A stretch of 64,000 nt of DNA from positions 124,001-188,000 of the forward strand of contig RCTD01000006.1 of the NCBI GenBank assembly GCA_014898415.1, read 5' to 3'. Source of the DNA: Stromatinia cepivora (Eukaryota > Ascomycota > Leotiomycetes > Helotiales > Sclerotiniaceae). The translations under genes and the position numbers were made by a program. Shown here piece by piece: positions 24,563 through 35,784 of the stretch (the first letter of the stretch is position 1; each line of letters starts with the position of its first letter). Below the pieces are notes generated by a model. That model saw only the letters and a program-made list of their open reading frames with translations, was not told where the DNA came from and made no database searches.

Positions 24563-25441
24563 ATGATGGCCATGATGAAAACTTCTGATCTGCCACCACC
24601 ACCACATCTTTCATCTGTCTACGTTAGACGCAAAACGTTCAAAATGAGTGAAGATGCAAACGCTCTACAAGTTCAATTTCTTGCAGCAGACAGCAAATCC
24701 CAACTCTGTGAAACGAACGACGATCAGCAAACGAATCTCGATATTTCGAATTCGGAGACTGTTACTATGAAGGTCACTGCTCAGAAAATCAATCCACGTG
24801 GAAACAATATATTCATCTGTCGTTATCTTTCAACCAAAGATCAAGATCAAGATTCCGACAACGACACCGACAACGACTCGAAATTTCCCAAGGTATTCAT
24901 TGCCAAGGAGTTTGGGGATGACAAAGATGAATTTGGTATTTATAAGCATTTCGCATCTTTGTAAAGTATTTACATTCCCAAATGCTTTAAGGAAATCCAA
25001 TGGAAGGATAAAGAGGAAACAATATATCAAGGATTTGTACTCGAATTTCTGGAGGGGTTTCGATGTTTGAAGGATACCGATACCAAAAACGATATTATAT
25101 ATTGGAAATACAAAAAGGTTTTAAAAGTTGTTGAAAGTAAAGGTGTATTTTATAAAGATATTGAATTTAGGAATCTTATATAGTATCCAGAGAGTGAAGA
25201 TATAAGGATTATCGATTTCGAATATACAAAGGTATTATTTGAAAAATGGAAAAGAGATGGAAAATCAATTCAGAAATAGAACTTTATCGATTTGGAATCA
25301 CTCTTTGATGTGAAGGATAGCGATATCATCCATGAATATTTACCAATCATATGGACCAAGCCGAATTTGGATCTACCAGTCGTGCCGCCTAGGGAGATTC
25401 TTGAACAATTTTCATGGTGCCCGCCTAAGAGAGATGAATGA
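24563..25441 (+). pseudogene. Protein-kinase-like gene with three in-frame stops
   Basis: One reading frame of 293 codons is protein-like throughout but interrupted by TAA at 24,962, TAG at 25,181 and TAG at 25,277, ending at TGA 25,439. No frameshift is needed. Kinase-fold marks are the candidate ATP-site lysine in VFIAKEF with E in DEFGIYK downstream, the hinge-like GFVLEFLEG, the catalytic-loop-like FYKDIEFRNL (D and N kept, H of HRD absent), and IIDFEYTK in place of DFG. This resembles degenerate fungal kinase-like proteins rather than active kinases. All three internal stops could come from glutamine codons by CpA to TpA change. The start may be 24,563 or the ATG at 24,644. Stop read-through or assembly error are alternatives. 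Confidence 0.72.
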
Positions 25442-25581
25442 TTAAAGGAAAACAGCATCATATTTGGAGATTGATATACTAATAATGATTCGGAATAGTA
25501 GAATTTGCCACTATGCAATGAGATTTGAAAGATATCGTTTTAACGCTGCAAGGACCAAGGTATCAGTAAATTACAGATATC

Positions 25582-25612
<31 letters not shown>

Positions 25613-25717
25613 TACCGATTTTCTAAAAATCATTATAAATCTTTTTAATACAAATAAGAATCATTATCTTTTCATCAAATTCAATATTTACCTATATTTC
25701 TACGTCTATCTTTTTCT
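25442..25717. repeat. AAT trinucleotide repeat between pseudogenes
   Basis: Short AT-rich spacer between two convergent decayed genes. It contains about nine AAT units at 25,582-25,610. Confidence 0.8.
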
Positions 25718-27927
25718 TCAATGATTTAGATCTTTTCTATTTCCTGGGACATCAGGAATCTGGTGCTCAGGGTCTCTGCCTCGCCCACCGGCCTTGGCAT
25801 ACATGGTGCGATTTATACACTTGGGTGACCAGAAGTATTCTTCTTCGGCTTTGCTCAACTCACTCCTAGCGTACACACTTCCCTGTCGAGTGCTATTTGA
25901 ATAGACCACCGGCCACATTGGAATATAGCATATCTCCTGTAACAAGTTAGCTAGATTTACAGATAGTGAACGGTAAAATGTACACTTAATGAACATTTCT
26001 TGGGGCAATCTGTCCAGTTCGACCAGTCTAACCATTCCACTATTCATTCTGTTCTATCACTGAAATACGCGAACTCCTCTGGGGAAGGTTTTGATATCGC
26101 TATTCCAGCAAGGCCTTCCGGATTTCGAAAGATATTGGTCGTGTAATTCTCGCTCCATTCGAAAATCTCCCACTCCCGGTGGCATAGCCTGTCAAGAACG
26201 ATTTGTACTGAGTCTTTCAAAACTTCCTCAAAAGCATTTAAAGAGTTGGTTGCATAATAGGATGCCCACACCAAGGAACAGCGAGATATTGTCTGCTGTT
26301 TGGTTTGAGAGAGCGATAGGACATCGGCTCGGGGATACTCAAAATGTGATACAAGAACTGCATGACTAAGATCGTGAAGAGAAATCATCGTTGCATTCCA
26401 GGTTTTCTTCTTGCCGTGGAACTGGCGAAAGGGAACGGCGATCTCGAGAGTGCGACCGCGATGTATATCTATAATTAGTTCCGTTGTAAGTTGCCAATTA
26501 TTTTCCGAACATATGGGTAGTGGCTGCCAGAAACTCTTTGATTTTTCCAAAAGACTAGCATGACGATAGTGACGGAGCACTTGCTTAATCCATGTCTTAA
26601 TAGTGCGTGCATCTTCTTCACTAATATCGACTAGCCTGTGACCTCTGCGACGGCCCCATCCGTTCTCATAATACTCCTTACCTTGGATACCTCCGGTGTG
26701 TTTCCCTGCCAAGCTACGGGTCATAGTAAGATATTACACCACAAAAATCGATGTTTATTCGATTCTCAAGACGTGTCCCACCATTAGCGCCAGCTCCACC
26801 ATAATGCCACGATGCACTCCTAATCCAGTCCCACCCGTACTCTGGGGCAAATTCGTTTCCAAAACCTGATGGTGGTATCCGATTCGGGTCTCTCGGAAGA
26901 CTTGGACCATTCTCTCTTTTATAATTCCCTGGTACAGTGAGATTATTTACATAAATCTCCTGTATTCCGGAAAGAGTTATATCACAGACTAACATCTCAA
27001 ATCCAGCATTCATTCTCACAAATCATCAATACCAAATTCCCGAGCAAGATCACAGAGCTCTTGGCCTCGGGCGGTTTCGTTATATGTGAAAACATCACTA
27101 GGATTTAGTTCGATATGTTGACGTAAAAGCGCAGTCTGGCTATCCAAAGAGCCTGATGCTGTCAAAGTAGCGGACTCTCCATCGAAATAAAGTAATTTGA
27201 GCTTCCTAGAAGGAAGAACTGTGTGCAGAAAAGTGATGCCAGAGCCGCCGTATATTCCTATAGACATTTCCCTACATAATGCTTAGCTACTATTTTCTAT
27301 AAACTCGTTAAGACATACGCATCAAATGCAAACCATGTTAGCTTCTCCAAAGGTCCCTCGAATTGCTTGGCGTGATATAGAGGTATATGCCTCGGAAACG
27401 TTACAGGTACAAATAGTATGTCCATTCGGCGCATATGTATTGGGCCATTGCTTAGCCAGCGAGTACACACTATTGAAAATAAACGGTGCAGTCTCTTCGC
27501 AGTCTGCCGGGAAGTCCAAGCAGCGAGAGCCTCTAAGAGCAGTGTCTGGAAAGGCTTCAAGTGGCGGTGCTTGTTGCTTCGTGTTTGCCAAGACAATTAA
27601 ATAGAGACCCAAGAAGGCAATTGCTGAAGCGGTGATACGAAAGCAATAATGATAGTGGTATCTATGTCGTTGGTGTTTTTTGGATGTAGTAAGAGGTTCA
27701 TAGTGATGTTCTGTAGTGCTTCCAAAAGTTACTAAGAGCGTTTCAGTATCAGTACTAGCTCCCATATATTTGTTCTCGTACTCAGCCTTGCTCTCATAAC
27801 TTGGGGCATGGTCACTGCTATAGGCAGGATCGTAATAATTCAATTTATATGCAGTGTAAATATAGTATTCAGGATATGGTTGCTTGATACACGGTGAAAA
27901 AAGGTGAAGGTGTAAATGCCAGTACAA
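25718..27927 (-). pseudogene. Disrupted gene for single-pass membrane protein, fungal family of unknown function
   Basis: Minus-strand gene for a protein of about 670 residues with a cytosolic N-terminus, one membrane span (about residues 98-113, ITASAIAFLGLYLIVL) and a large predicted luminal or extracellular domain. The order of recognisable pieces is YAPNGHTI, then LTWFAFDAEMSIGIYGGSG across a 47-nt intron (27,272-27,318), LKLLYFDGESATLTASGSLD, RMNAGFEMLVCD, LAGKHTGG, and EICYIPMWPVVYS after a 47-nt intron ending at a CAG near 25,940. Continuity needs a one-base correction near 27,411-27,413, another near 27,019-27,022 and a third near 26,716-26,720. A TGA at 26,044-26,046 interrupts the frame just before VEWLDWSNWTDC. 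I know this protein type only as uncharacterised fungal proteins. Sequence error could mimic some breaks, but four in one gene and none in neighbours argues for decay. Confidence 0.68.
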
Positions 27928-30576
27928 TTTGTTTAGTTGTGTGTGTTATGAGTGAATAAATTCGTATTGGTGCTTTTCTCCCCCGCTACAATTAATGAAA
28001 AAGGAATTAGTCCGTATATTATAGATTCAGATACATTATTTACTACTGAATATACTACAAATTATAACTCTGATTTTGAATTATATTCAAAATCCAGAGC
28101 TTATCGAGGCCTTCAATCACCTCCAGTTATATACTATAGGAGTAACATTGTAATGATTTATAATTCTTATAGAGATTAAAAGTTGTCACGGATTCACTAC
28201 CCATTCCTAACTAATCCGAATGCCTCAAATATCTACCAATCTCCATATAATCGTAAACACTTCTACACCCTTCTTCCTTTCTATATAGAATATTATAGTA
28301 TCAATCTAGTACCTACTCGGCACCGTGATAAAAAATAGCGATTGACTTAGATATATATCTTATCGGTATAGCGGCCCTTGAACTCGCGAGAGGTATACAC
28401 TACGACTTAGATTATAAATAAAAATACTAGTTACTATATTATAAAATCAAATGTTTCTAATTTCGAACTTCCTGAACCAATAATTTATTTCGATTTGAAT
28501 ACCATATTCATTCATTCTAATATAATATAATATTCGACCCATTCAACTCAAAATATCAAATCATCCACTCGATCAAAATATTTAGAGATTTTGATCTCAA
28601 CGGGCCCTGAATATAAGAACAAGTGAATCCATTAGATATGAATTACCCCGCCATTATAGCTTTCCATGTAGTACATGCTGGAGGTATCAGTTCCGATTCA
28701 CTGGTGTAACCAACCAATGAGGAGCAGCACTGCAGGACAAGATCACCGGGGTGAAGAATCCATTGCACGGCCAGGTACAGTACCTACGTAGTATTTATTA
28801 TTTGCAATCTGATCCCCATGCGGGGTAATTTAGCGGCAACGGGTACAACTTGGAGATTCAGTACTTTTCTAACTCAGAACAAAATGATTTTGACATTTTC
28901 TATCTCTAGATCTCAATTTGTCCAGCTAGCTGGGAATATTGCATCAGCCTACGTCCGGATACTTCGCCTCAAAACGCAGAATATTCCTAGTAATTCACGG
29001 CTTTATATACACTAGCCGAATTAGCATTGATGCTTTCTTCATTCAAGCCTACTTTAAAACCCACAATTTTACCAGTCATGAAGACTTACAAATCCGAACC
29101 AAAAGCCCAGTCCAGTATAACCCCTGACATAGCATCACAAGAGACACTAAAGTGGGCAGCTGTTTCTACTTTGCCAGGTTAAAATCGTGAACAGTTCTAT
29201 GGCCAAAGGCTTCGAACTGTTTTTGTATCGGACTAATTTGCCCATTTGATTAAACATGCTACCTAACACAGAAATAAGGAATATACATCCTGAAAAGGTA
29301 CACCAGTGGGTGCACTAACTCGCGAGACGAATATCGGAAAACTATCAAAATCACCCCCAAGATTAGCACTTTCCAAATTCCATTCTAATCCGATTATTCA
29401 ATAAATCTTTTCGAAAACGGGGTATTTTATAGAAGATCAATCACAAGCTTCTTATATGTATTTTGAAATTGAAATTATAATGATCAAAGACTAGAAATTG
29501 AGATTCTAAAAGAATTTGATATATTAAATTTATTAGTACTATTGGTTTCAAAATTAATGATATTAATCAAGATAGATAATTTTTTAATACTTATTAAATC
29601 TGGATTCGAAGTTTTAATTGAAATTATATAAATTGAAATTTCAATTGATTTTTGCAATTGATGATTTTTGGGATGATTCTTTTGTGCTTTCAGATATTCG
29701 TCTCAGGAGTCTATGCATCCGTTGGTGGTAGCATTCATGGAGATTTGATTGAGTTGTTTATAGGACGACGAAAAAAACACGCTTACTCAGCTTGTTACCT
29801 GAATCACGACGTTATATCCCTAACCAGCCCATGATTCTACATCCACAAGATTTTTGGCATCTTGGTCAATTCAAGCATCTTCACTAAATTATGAAGAGTA
29901 GATTGGTTTTAGGAACTCGTATTCTAGCCTAATTAATTAAGTTGATGCCTGCCAACATATCTGCCTTTCCACAATACCACGGAAACTATATTACATTCAG
30001 TTTGGTTGACTTTCAGCAAACTTGCCATCGAACTCATGCTCGGACTCGTCAGCATATGAAACTCGCACAAGAGTGACAAGTAAAGGATCTTTGTAGAATT
30101 TGATAAAAAGGGTCATAATATGAAAATATGTTTGCTTTTCTGAAGTGAAATGTAACTAATACAAGGAAAAGCCAGCGCGAATAAAGAAAAATCAGGAAAC
30201 CAAGGAAGTTGTAGCCTCGAAGGATTGTAGAAGTGTATAAGATGGAAAAGAAACCCCTTCTCAGCGCTCCCTCACTTCCTCTCCAATCCATTAAATTGAA
30301 ATACAAAGCAAGAATTGCAAAGGATAAACTATCAAGGGTGAAAAGTTTGAGGTATCAGACTTTCGATGAGTACTCGCGTATTGTCGGTAGATATTGATGA
30401 ACGTGAATGTGTCAAACTCATTAAACAACATCTTGTCCATGATATTTTCAATCTGCTCCGCCACAGTGGCTACCAAATACATATCGAGAGAGCATATCGG
30501 GAGGGATGCTGAGAGTTCATGATGTGTAACAGCTTAGAATCAATTGGATTCAGAGAAAACACTTTCAGAAGCAAGA
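27928..30576. other. AT-rich intergenic region
   Basis: 2.6 kb with long AT-rich tracts, especially 28,380-28,620 and 29,380-29,650, in which TATA/AATT-type words dominate. No frame of credible protein character is present. The composition together with the flanking decayed genes suggests an old mutated (possibly RIP-affected) repeat, but I could not recognise termini of an LTR or DNA transposon. Confidence 0.45.
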
Positions 30577-32564
30577 TTAAACCTCTCCATATTCGGGTGC
30601 GTCGGTGTAATCGTTTTCCTCAATTTTGGGTTCGGTTTCTTCTGCTGGTGGTGCACTAACAGAGGACGACTCTGGCATCAAACCCTTCTCCTTGAGGTAC
30701 TTGATAGACTTCAAGATGGTCAAATCATCCTTGGCGGTATCGTTGAGAATGAGACGTTGCGCAATGGTCATTTTACCACCGTTCAACTCCTTCTCTCGCA
30801 AAGCTTGGTTACGGACGTCCAGATCGTGAACGAAGCGACACTTGCCCTTCTTGCCGCAGGTGCCACCAGTGGAATAGTACTTGCAGTGACGTTGAAGCTG
30901 AGCCTTCGTTGGTGGTGCTCGTGCATGCACAATACCGTTATGACCATTGTTTCGCGATGACATTGCCTCCGGCTTCCCTGAGTCGGAACTGGATGAATCA
31001 GAGTCATCATCACTCACTTGACCACGGTCTTCATCACCCTCGTCGCCGTTTTCACGCTTGCGTTTTCCACCGGACATCTCCTGTTTGATCTTACGTTCAG
31101 CCTTCTCAAGTTCTAATCTGAGTTTCTCGGCCTTGCGTTGCTGTTTCTCGAGTTTGGTTTCCCCATCATCCTTTTTGACGGCCTTCGTTTCAGGCTCTCT
31201 CTTGAACCTATTATTCTTATTCTGCTCACGTTTCAAACGAAGCTCCTCAGCAGCAGCTTCTCTACGAGCTTTCGTAGGGAAGCGACTTTTACGCTCAGCG
31301 AGCCATGCCTTGAGATCTGCAGGTAACCTAAAATTGATTAGCGATAGAACAAGAAGAACTAATCTTCTACGCCTGCAAAAACATACTGTGGAGTGTCGGG
31401 ACCAAGCAAAGTAACCAAACGAGCTTCTTCATCAACATCGTCAATTTCATCATCGCTATCCTCATGGTCTACACCGTTTGGTGTCAAGCCAAGGGTATTT
31501 GTTCTGCGCTTCTTCTTATTCTTCTTCGCATTGTCCCCTGCACCTGCAGGCTTTAAATGCATCGGAGGAGATTGTGAATTGCCATTGAAAGGACGATTGT
31601 TGTCGCGGCCGCGAAATTGGAAATTATCGCGACCTCTACCTCTAAAGTTCCCATTTCCTCTGCCCCGATTAGAGCTCGAGTTGAATGAATGAGAGTCATG
31701 CGGTGGACGCTGTCCTCCATGACCTCCATTAGGGAAGTTTTGTGGGGGATACGCTTGATAGGAGGTTGGCTGAGAAAACGGAGCAGGGGGAGTCTGATGA
31801 TTGGAATATTGGGGAGTAGGGAAACCAGTGCCCGCTTGAGCCATATGATCTCCACGTTCGTTCTCAAACCCCATGCGGATCGGAGGCCCCATGAGAGGTG
31901 CTTCATGACCGCCACGACCATTATTGAAGCCACCGCGACCACGGCCTCTATGGTTATTGTTGAACTGAGGTTGTCCCTGAGGTGGACCTTGCCATTGTTG
32001 GGGTGGACCACCATGATGTGGTTGCTGAGAAGGTGGTCCATAAGGTTGTTGAAATGGGGCGGGTTGCTGTGGACCATACTGTGGTGGTGCTTGATTGAAG
32101 CCTTGTGGAGCATAATTTGGATGGTAGTTCTGAGCAGGGAGAGGAACCTGAGGTGGTGGCTGGTGCGCTTGTTGAGGCGGGCCGTGATTGTGCTGAGGCG
32201 GACCATGCTGACCTTGCTGTTGCCATTGCTGAGGATAATTATTGGGTGGGCCGTTATGACCAGGACCTTGAGAACCGTTTGGTGGTCCTATGTAAGGTGC
32301 CGGATTATGCGGATTGTACTGATCACTTGGAGGACCCTGTATTTGCGGAGGACCTTGTGGACCATTGTAACCATTTTGATGTGGGTGAGGACCAGCATGA
32401 CCGCCTCTCCCACCACCTCTTGGGGGACCATTATTGCGCGTCTGCTGATATGGGGGAGGTTGTTGATATCCGTACTGAGGGTTTTGTTGGGGATACCCAA
32501 CAGCCGGCGGCCCGGAGGGAGGAGGTGGAGGAGGAGGAAAGTTATATTGCTGCGTACCAGCCAT
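30577..32564 (-). CDS. NUFIP1/Rsa1-like snoRNP assembly factor with CCCH finger
   Basis: 642 residues from exons 32,564-31,387 and 31,327-30,577; a 59-nt intron with GTATGT donor. The first ~330 residues are extremely proline/glutamine/glycine-rich, followed by RGG-type clusters (RGRGNGNFRGRGRDN) and a basic KKNKKKRR. The NUFIP1 core LPADLKAWLAERKSRFPT begins exactly at the exon junction, followed by a charged coiled coil. A C8-C5-C3-H zinc finger (CKYYSTGGTCGKKGKCRFVH) lies near residue 540. NUFIP1/Rsa1 proteins help build box C/D snoRNPs with R2TP. That role is inferred from the short core motif. The ATG at MAGTQQYN was chosen; the frame stays open 110 codons upstream, so a longer N-terminus is possible. 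Divergent from RPC25. Confidence 0.78.
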
Positions 32565-33738
32565 TGTGATTTGAGTTCCTGGGGGTTGCGAAGCGTTTTG
32601 TATAAATATTTGGTGTATTGTGGATTTGGTGCGTGGATGGTCTTGTTGAATGTCTCGACTAATGGGATGTTCGGAGTTTGGAAGTCGCGCAGGATTGTGA
32701 ATCTTGAGTTGACCGTATTGATTGCAAGATGGCGCTGCTTCTTTGACCTTAAAGTTAATATATTGATGTGGGAGCTGATGTTGGAAAACCTCCACAAGTA
32801 AACTTTTTTGTGCACGTTGGTGGTAGATCTGAGGCTGGCTGTACAGACCAGCTAAAGGCACTGGATTTGAAGGGGGGTTTAAAGGTTGTCGCAAACCGTT
32901 TTGTGCTGGTGAGTGGATATTGGGTACACCGTTTTGATTAAAAGGATGCGCAGGTGCTATAGATGAGACTGGTATATGTTAATTGATGAAAACCAATTGC
33001 GCGATGGAATGATTATTAGAAAAGGAGGATGCAGCAAAAGATGGAAAAGAAAGCCTTGCCTTGCGCAATCATGATTTGGCCGGAGGACATTTAGTGTGGA
33101 AATTGTCGCACAATCTTAACCAATAGAAAGTCTCCCAATCTTGAAGAATTCGGCTTATGTAAGTTCCTTGATCAATTTTTATTGATCTTGAACCTTGTAT
33201 GATTGACAGTTTTGAAATGGGAGTGAAAAGATCTTATGAAAATTGGAAAAACTGTCTGTTGAAGAAGAAATAATAACATACCTACTAAATAATTTCTTCG
33301 CTGTTGTTGAGGTGTTGTTGATGTTAACTTTAGAGAAAAAGTTTTCCAGAATAAAGTTGTAAAAGATTTGGGAAGGAACAAAAAAGAACAAATTTACTTG
33401 GACTTTTATTAAAGATCCATCATAGATCCAGAGTTGAAATTTGTTTAATTCATTTCATTCTGTTCAAAAAGCTCACAAAAGTGAATATCAGAAGAAGCAA
33501 GGAACCTACTCAAGTCATTCTAATCCTTCTTATTCTTCTATTCTATTCTCTTTTTTTCTTGAATTTAAATTCACATCAATTAGTGGGCTTGTTGGAGAAT
33601 CAGCCGTCCATAAGGAAAGAGATATTTGGGAAGGAGCAAGGCACAAGAAGCAAAAGCAATACTTTACCTGCCTAGATACTATAGGTAGTTGCTAAAGTAT
33701 CCCGAAAATCAGGTCACGAGATACCTGGGTATATCATC
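32565..33738. other. Divergent promoter region, NUFIP1-like gene and RPC25
   Basis: About 1.2 kb between divergent starts. The part nearest the NUFIP1-like gene remains open in that gene's frame to 32,894 and could be 5' UTR or extra coding sequence. The rest is AT-rich with no credible gene. Confidence 0.45.
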
Positions 33739-34552
33739 ATGTTCATTCTCGTGAGTACTTCCTTCCTAGATCAGGGAATAAGATTCCAATTCTAACATTC
33801 ATTTTCGAAAGACCAAAATTGCTGATTTAGTCCAAATCGCACCTCAAGATTTGGGAAAGAATGCTAGTCAAGCAATTGAGGATAATATCAATCTTAAATA
33901 TGCCAACAAAGTGATCCAAAAGATTGGTCTCTGTATATGCTTTTATGATCTTCTCTCGGCCTCGGAAGGTTTGATTGGACATGGTGATGGTCTTGTGAAT
34001 GTCAATGGTACATGGTGCCTGGAAGTCATCACAGCCTGTATGTTTTGCTAACTACTTAGCAGTTGAATTCCGCATTGTTGTGTTCAGGCCGTTCAAATTT
34101 GAAATTATGACAGGGAGAATCAGTAGTTCTATTGAGAGTGGTATTAGAAGTTAGTATACATATGATATGCCAGTTATCTTAAGCTCTACTAATGACATTA
34201 AGTTCGTACTCATTTCTTCGATGAAATCTTCGTTCCCGCAAAAATGTTACCAGATGGTTCACACTTGTAAGTCTGCTTCCTCCTTTCCTTCTCCACATCC
34301 GGCTATTAATCACCACCCAGTGACCATAACGAGCAAGTCTTTGTCTGGGAGACCGAAGACGGTACACAACTTTTCTTCGATAACCAGGAAACAGTGCGAT
34401 TTCGGGTGGACTCTGAGCAATGGAATGATCAAGCACCATTGGGTCCCGACAAGCAAGATGACAATGAGGAATTACGAGTTGTTGAATCACCTTATAAGAT
34501 AGTAGCTTCGATGGAAGAGGTCGGGTTAGGGCCTTGCTTATGGTGGGACTAG
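33739..34552 (+). CDS. RPC25: RNA polymerase III subunit RPC25 (RPC8, Rpb7 family)
   Basis: Stalk subunit of RNA polymerase III, 196 residues, pairing with Rpc17 and needed for initiation. Five exons: 33,739-33,750 (four codons, MFIL), 33,812-34,007, 34,063-34,149, 34,203-34,266 and 34,321-34,552, each junction GT-AG with a CTAAC or CTAAT branch in most introns. The Rpb7 N-terminal tip is MFIL-TKIADLVQIAP. EFRIVVFRPFKFEIMTGRI leads into the S1/OB domain with FFDEIFVPAKMLPDGSHFD and VFVWETEDGTQLFFD. Summed length is 591 nt. The C-terminal ending GPCLWWD is typical of the Pol III member rather than Rpb7. Confidence 0.93.
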
Positions 34553-35080
34553 GGAGGAACAGAGATTTGAGTAGTAAGATTCAAGGGGAGTGAAAAAAGT
34601 TGCGGGAGCAACATCTTGTATTTGTGGCGTTTGGGAAATAGTCTGGAATCTGGAGTTCACTGAGAATCAACATGTTCTGCCCCCAGGTATATAGAATCAT
34701 GGAAAAAGCGGCTTTGACAACTAAGACTGGGCTCTAGTTCACGGGCTCTTACGCCTTGTTCAGGAGTCCCGTTCAACTTCTGCAATGTAATATGGCTGCG
34801 CTCAAAATATAAAGTCCCACTCGGCCGCCGGGCGTAGGCATGCTTCCATGATTGCACAAAATTTGATCACCAACTTGGCAACACAAACAGACTTTATACA
34901 ATGTGAGACTTCCTTTAAAGCGATATGTACGGGTATTTTTGTATTTCGGTCTTCAACGCTTCTTCTCTTCGTTTTCCTTGTTGAACTTCTCATAATGTGC
35001 TACCAACTGTTCCATATCTCTAGCTCTATGACCTGCTGGTACGTTCCAAGGGGATCCTGTATTAAATTGTCTATAGGGAA
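34553..35080. other. Intergenic between RPC25 and complex I subunit
   Basis: Convergent 3' ends flank this 528-nt spacer. No credible coding frame, RNA gene or repeat is visible. Confidence 0.5.
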
Positions 35081-35596
35081 TTAGCTCTTGAGCGAAGGTA
35101 CAGGAGATGTGAAGACCAACTCGGGGAATTTAAGATTGACATGTGCACTGCCTGTATCACTCTGAAAAAGGTTGCGGTCGAAAGCAGCTTGTTCGAGCAT
35201 AGAAACGTGTAGGGCATTTCTTGCGGCCCATTTCTCCTTATAGTGTGAATAGCTGTCAATCAGCTTTGTGAGGCCGGAGGGAGATCCATCGGCGGATGGT
35301 TGGGCGTATTGATATACTCCGATCGAGATGGGAATAGCCGCGAGAACAACGAAAAACCCAGTCTATATCGTCATTAGTCGTAGAATTTACATATGAAATA
35401 TTCCAAGGCTCACCCCGAACGACTCGTTTTTTGGACCAGCATGATGATGCCCATGTTCTGTACTTGATCCAGCGGAATGGTGGACGTCATTACCAGTCTT
35501 TCCATGTTCTGCAGATGACCATCGTCGCGAAACCCGAGTAGTTACTTTTCCAACTCGATCAGCAGATTGAACCGCCTTTCTCCTGAGGGTGAACAT
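35081..35596 (-). CDS. NADH:ubiquinone oxidoreductase 17.8 kDa-type subunit
   Basis: Accessory subunit of mitochondrial complex I specific to fungi and some other lineages, 154 residues. Exons 35,596-35,414 and 35,362-35,081 with a 51-nt intron. The N-terminus MFTLRRKAVQSADRVGKVTT is arginine-rich and acid-free, as in matrix presequences. It is followed by a histidine-rich linker, ESFGTGFFVVLAAIPISIGVY (one membrane span, in two parts across the splice) and LHVSMLEQAAFDRNLFQ. This order matches the Neurospora 17.8 kDa subunit as I know it. An upstream in-frame ATG five codons earlier is possible. Divergent from the chromodomain gene, 180 nt between starts. Confidence 0.82.
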
Positions 35597-35772
35597 TTTG
35601 TTGTGTATCAATTGGCGTTCAATATGTCATTCTTGGAAAGCCGATATGTTTGGATACCTCCACTTGCTGACCTTTGCTGACTAATGTATCCTCAGGCAAT
35701 CATAATTCTAACTCATTGACCGCCTCCAGCCTCGGAAGGCAAATGAATTCTGCCAGCAGCCCGCCGAGCGAG

Positions 35773-35784
35773 ATGAATGAGTAA
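35773..35784 (+). promoter_or_regulatory. Three-codon upstream ORF overlapping chromodomain start
   Basis: ATG AAT GAG TAA begins four bases before, and overlaps in another frame, the ATG at 35,777. A ribosome starting at the first ATG stops inside the main frame near the ATG, which would lower initiation there and favour the ATG at 35,819. Confidence 0.4.

Noticed and set aside
29380..29650. AT-rich stretch as a centromere or replication origin
   Set aside because: Only about 270 bases, without repeats or other marks; AT richness alone is not sufficient.
31689..32801. 370-codon plus-strand open frame over the NUFIP1-like gene
   Set aside because: It is antisense to a P/Q/G-rich coding sequence whose codons rarely create stops on the other strand, and the translated product has no domain character.
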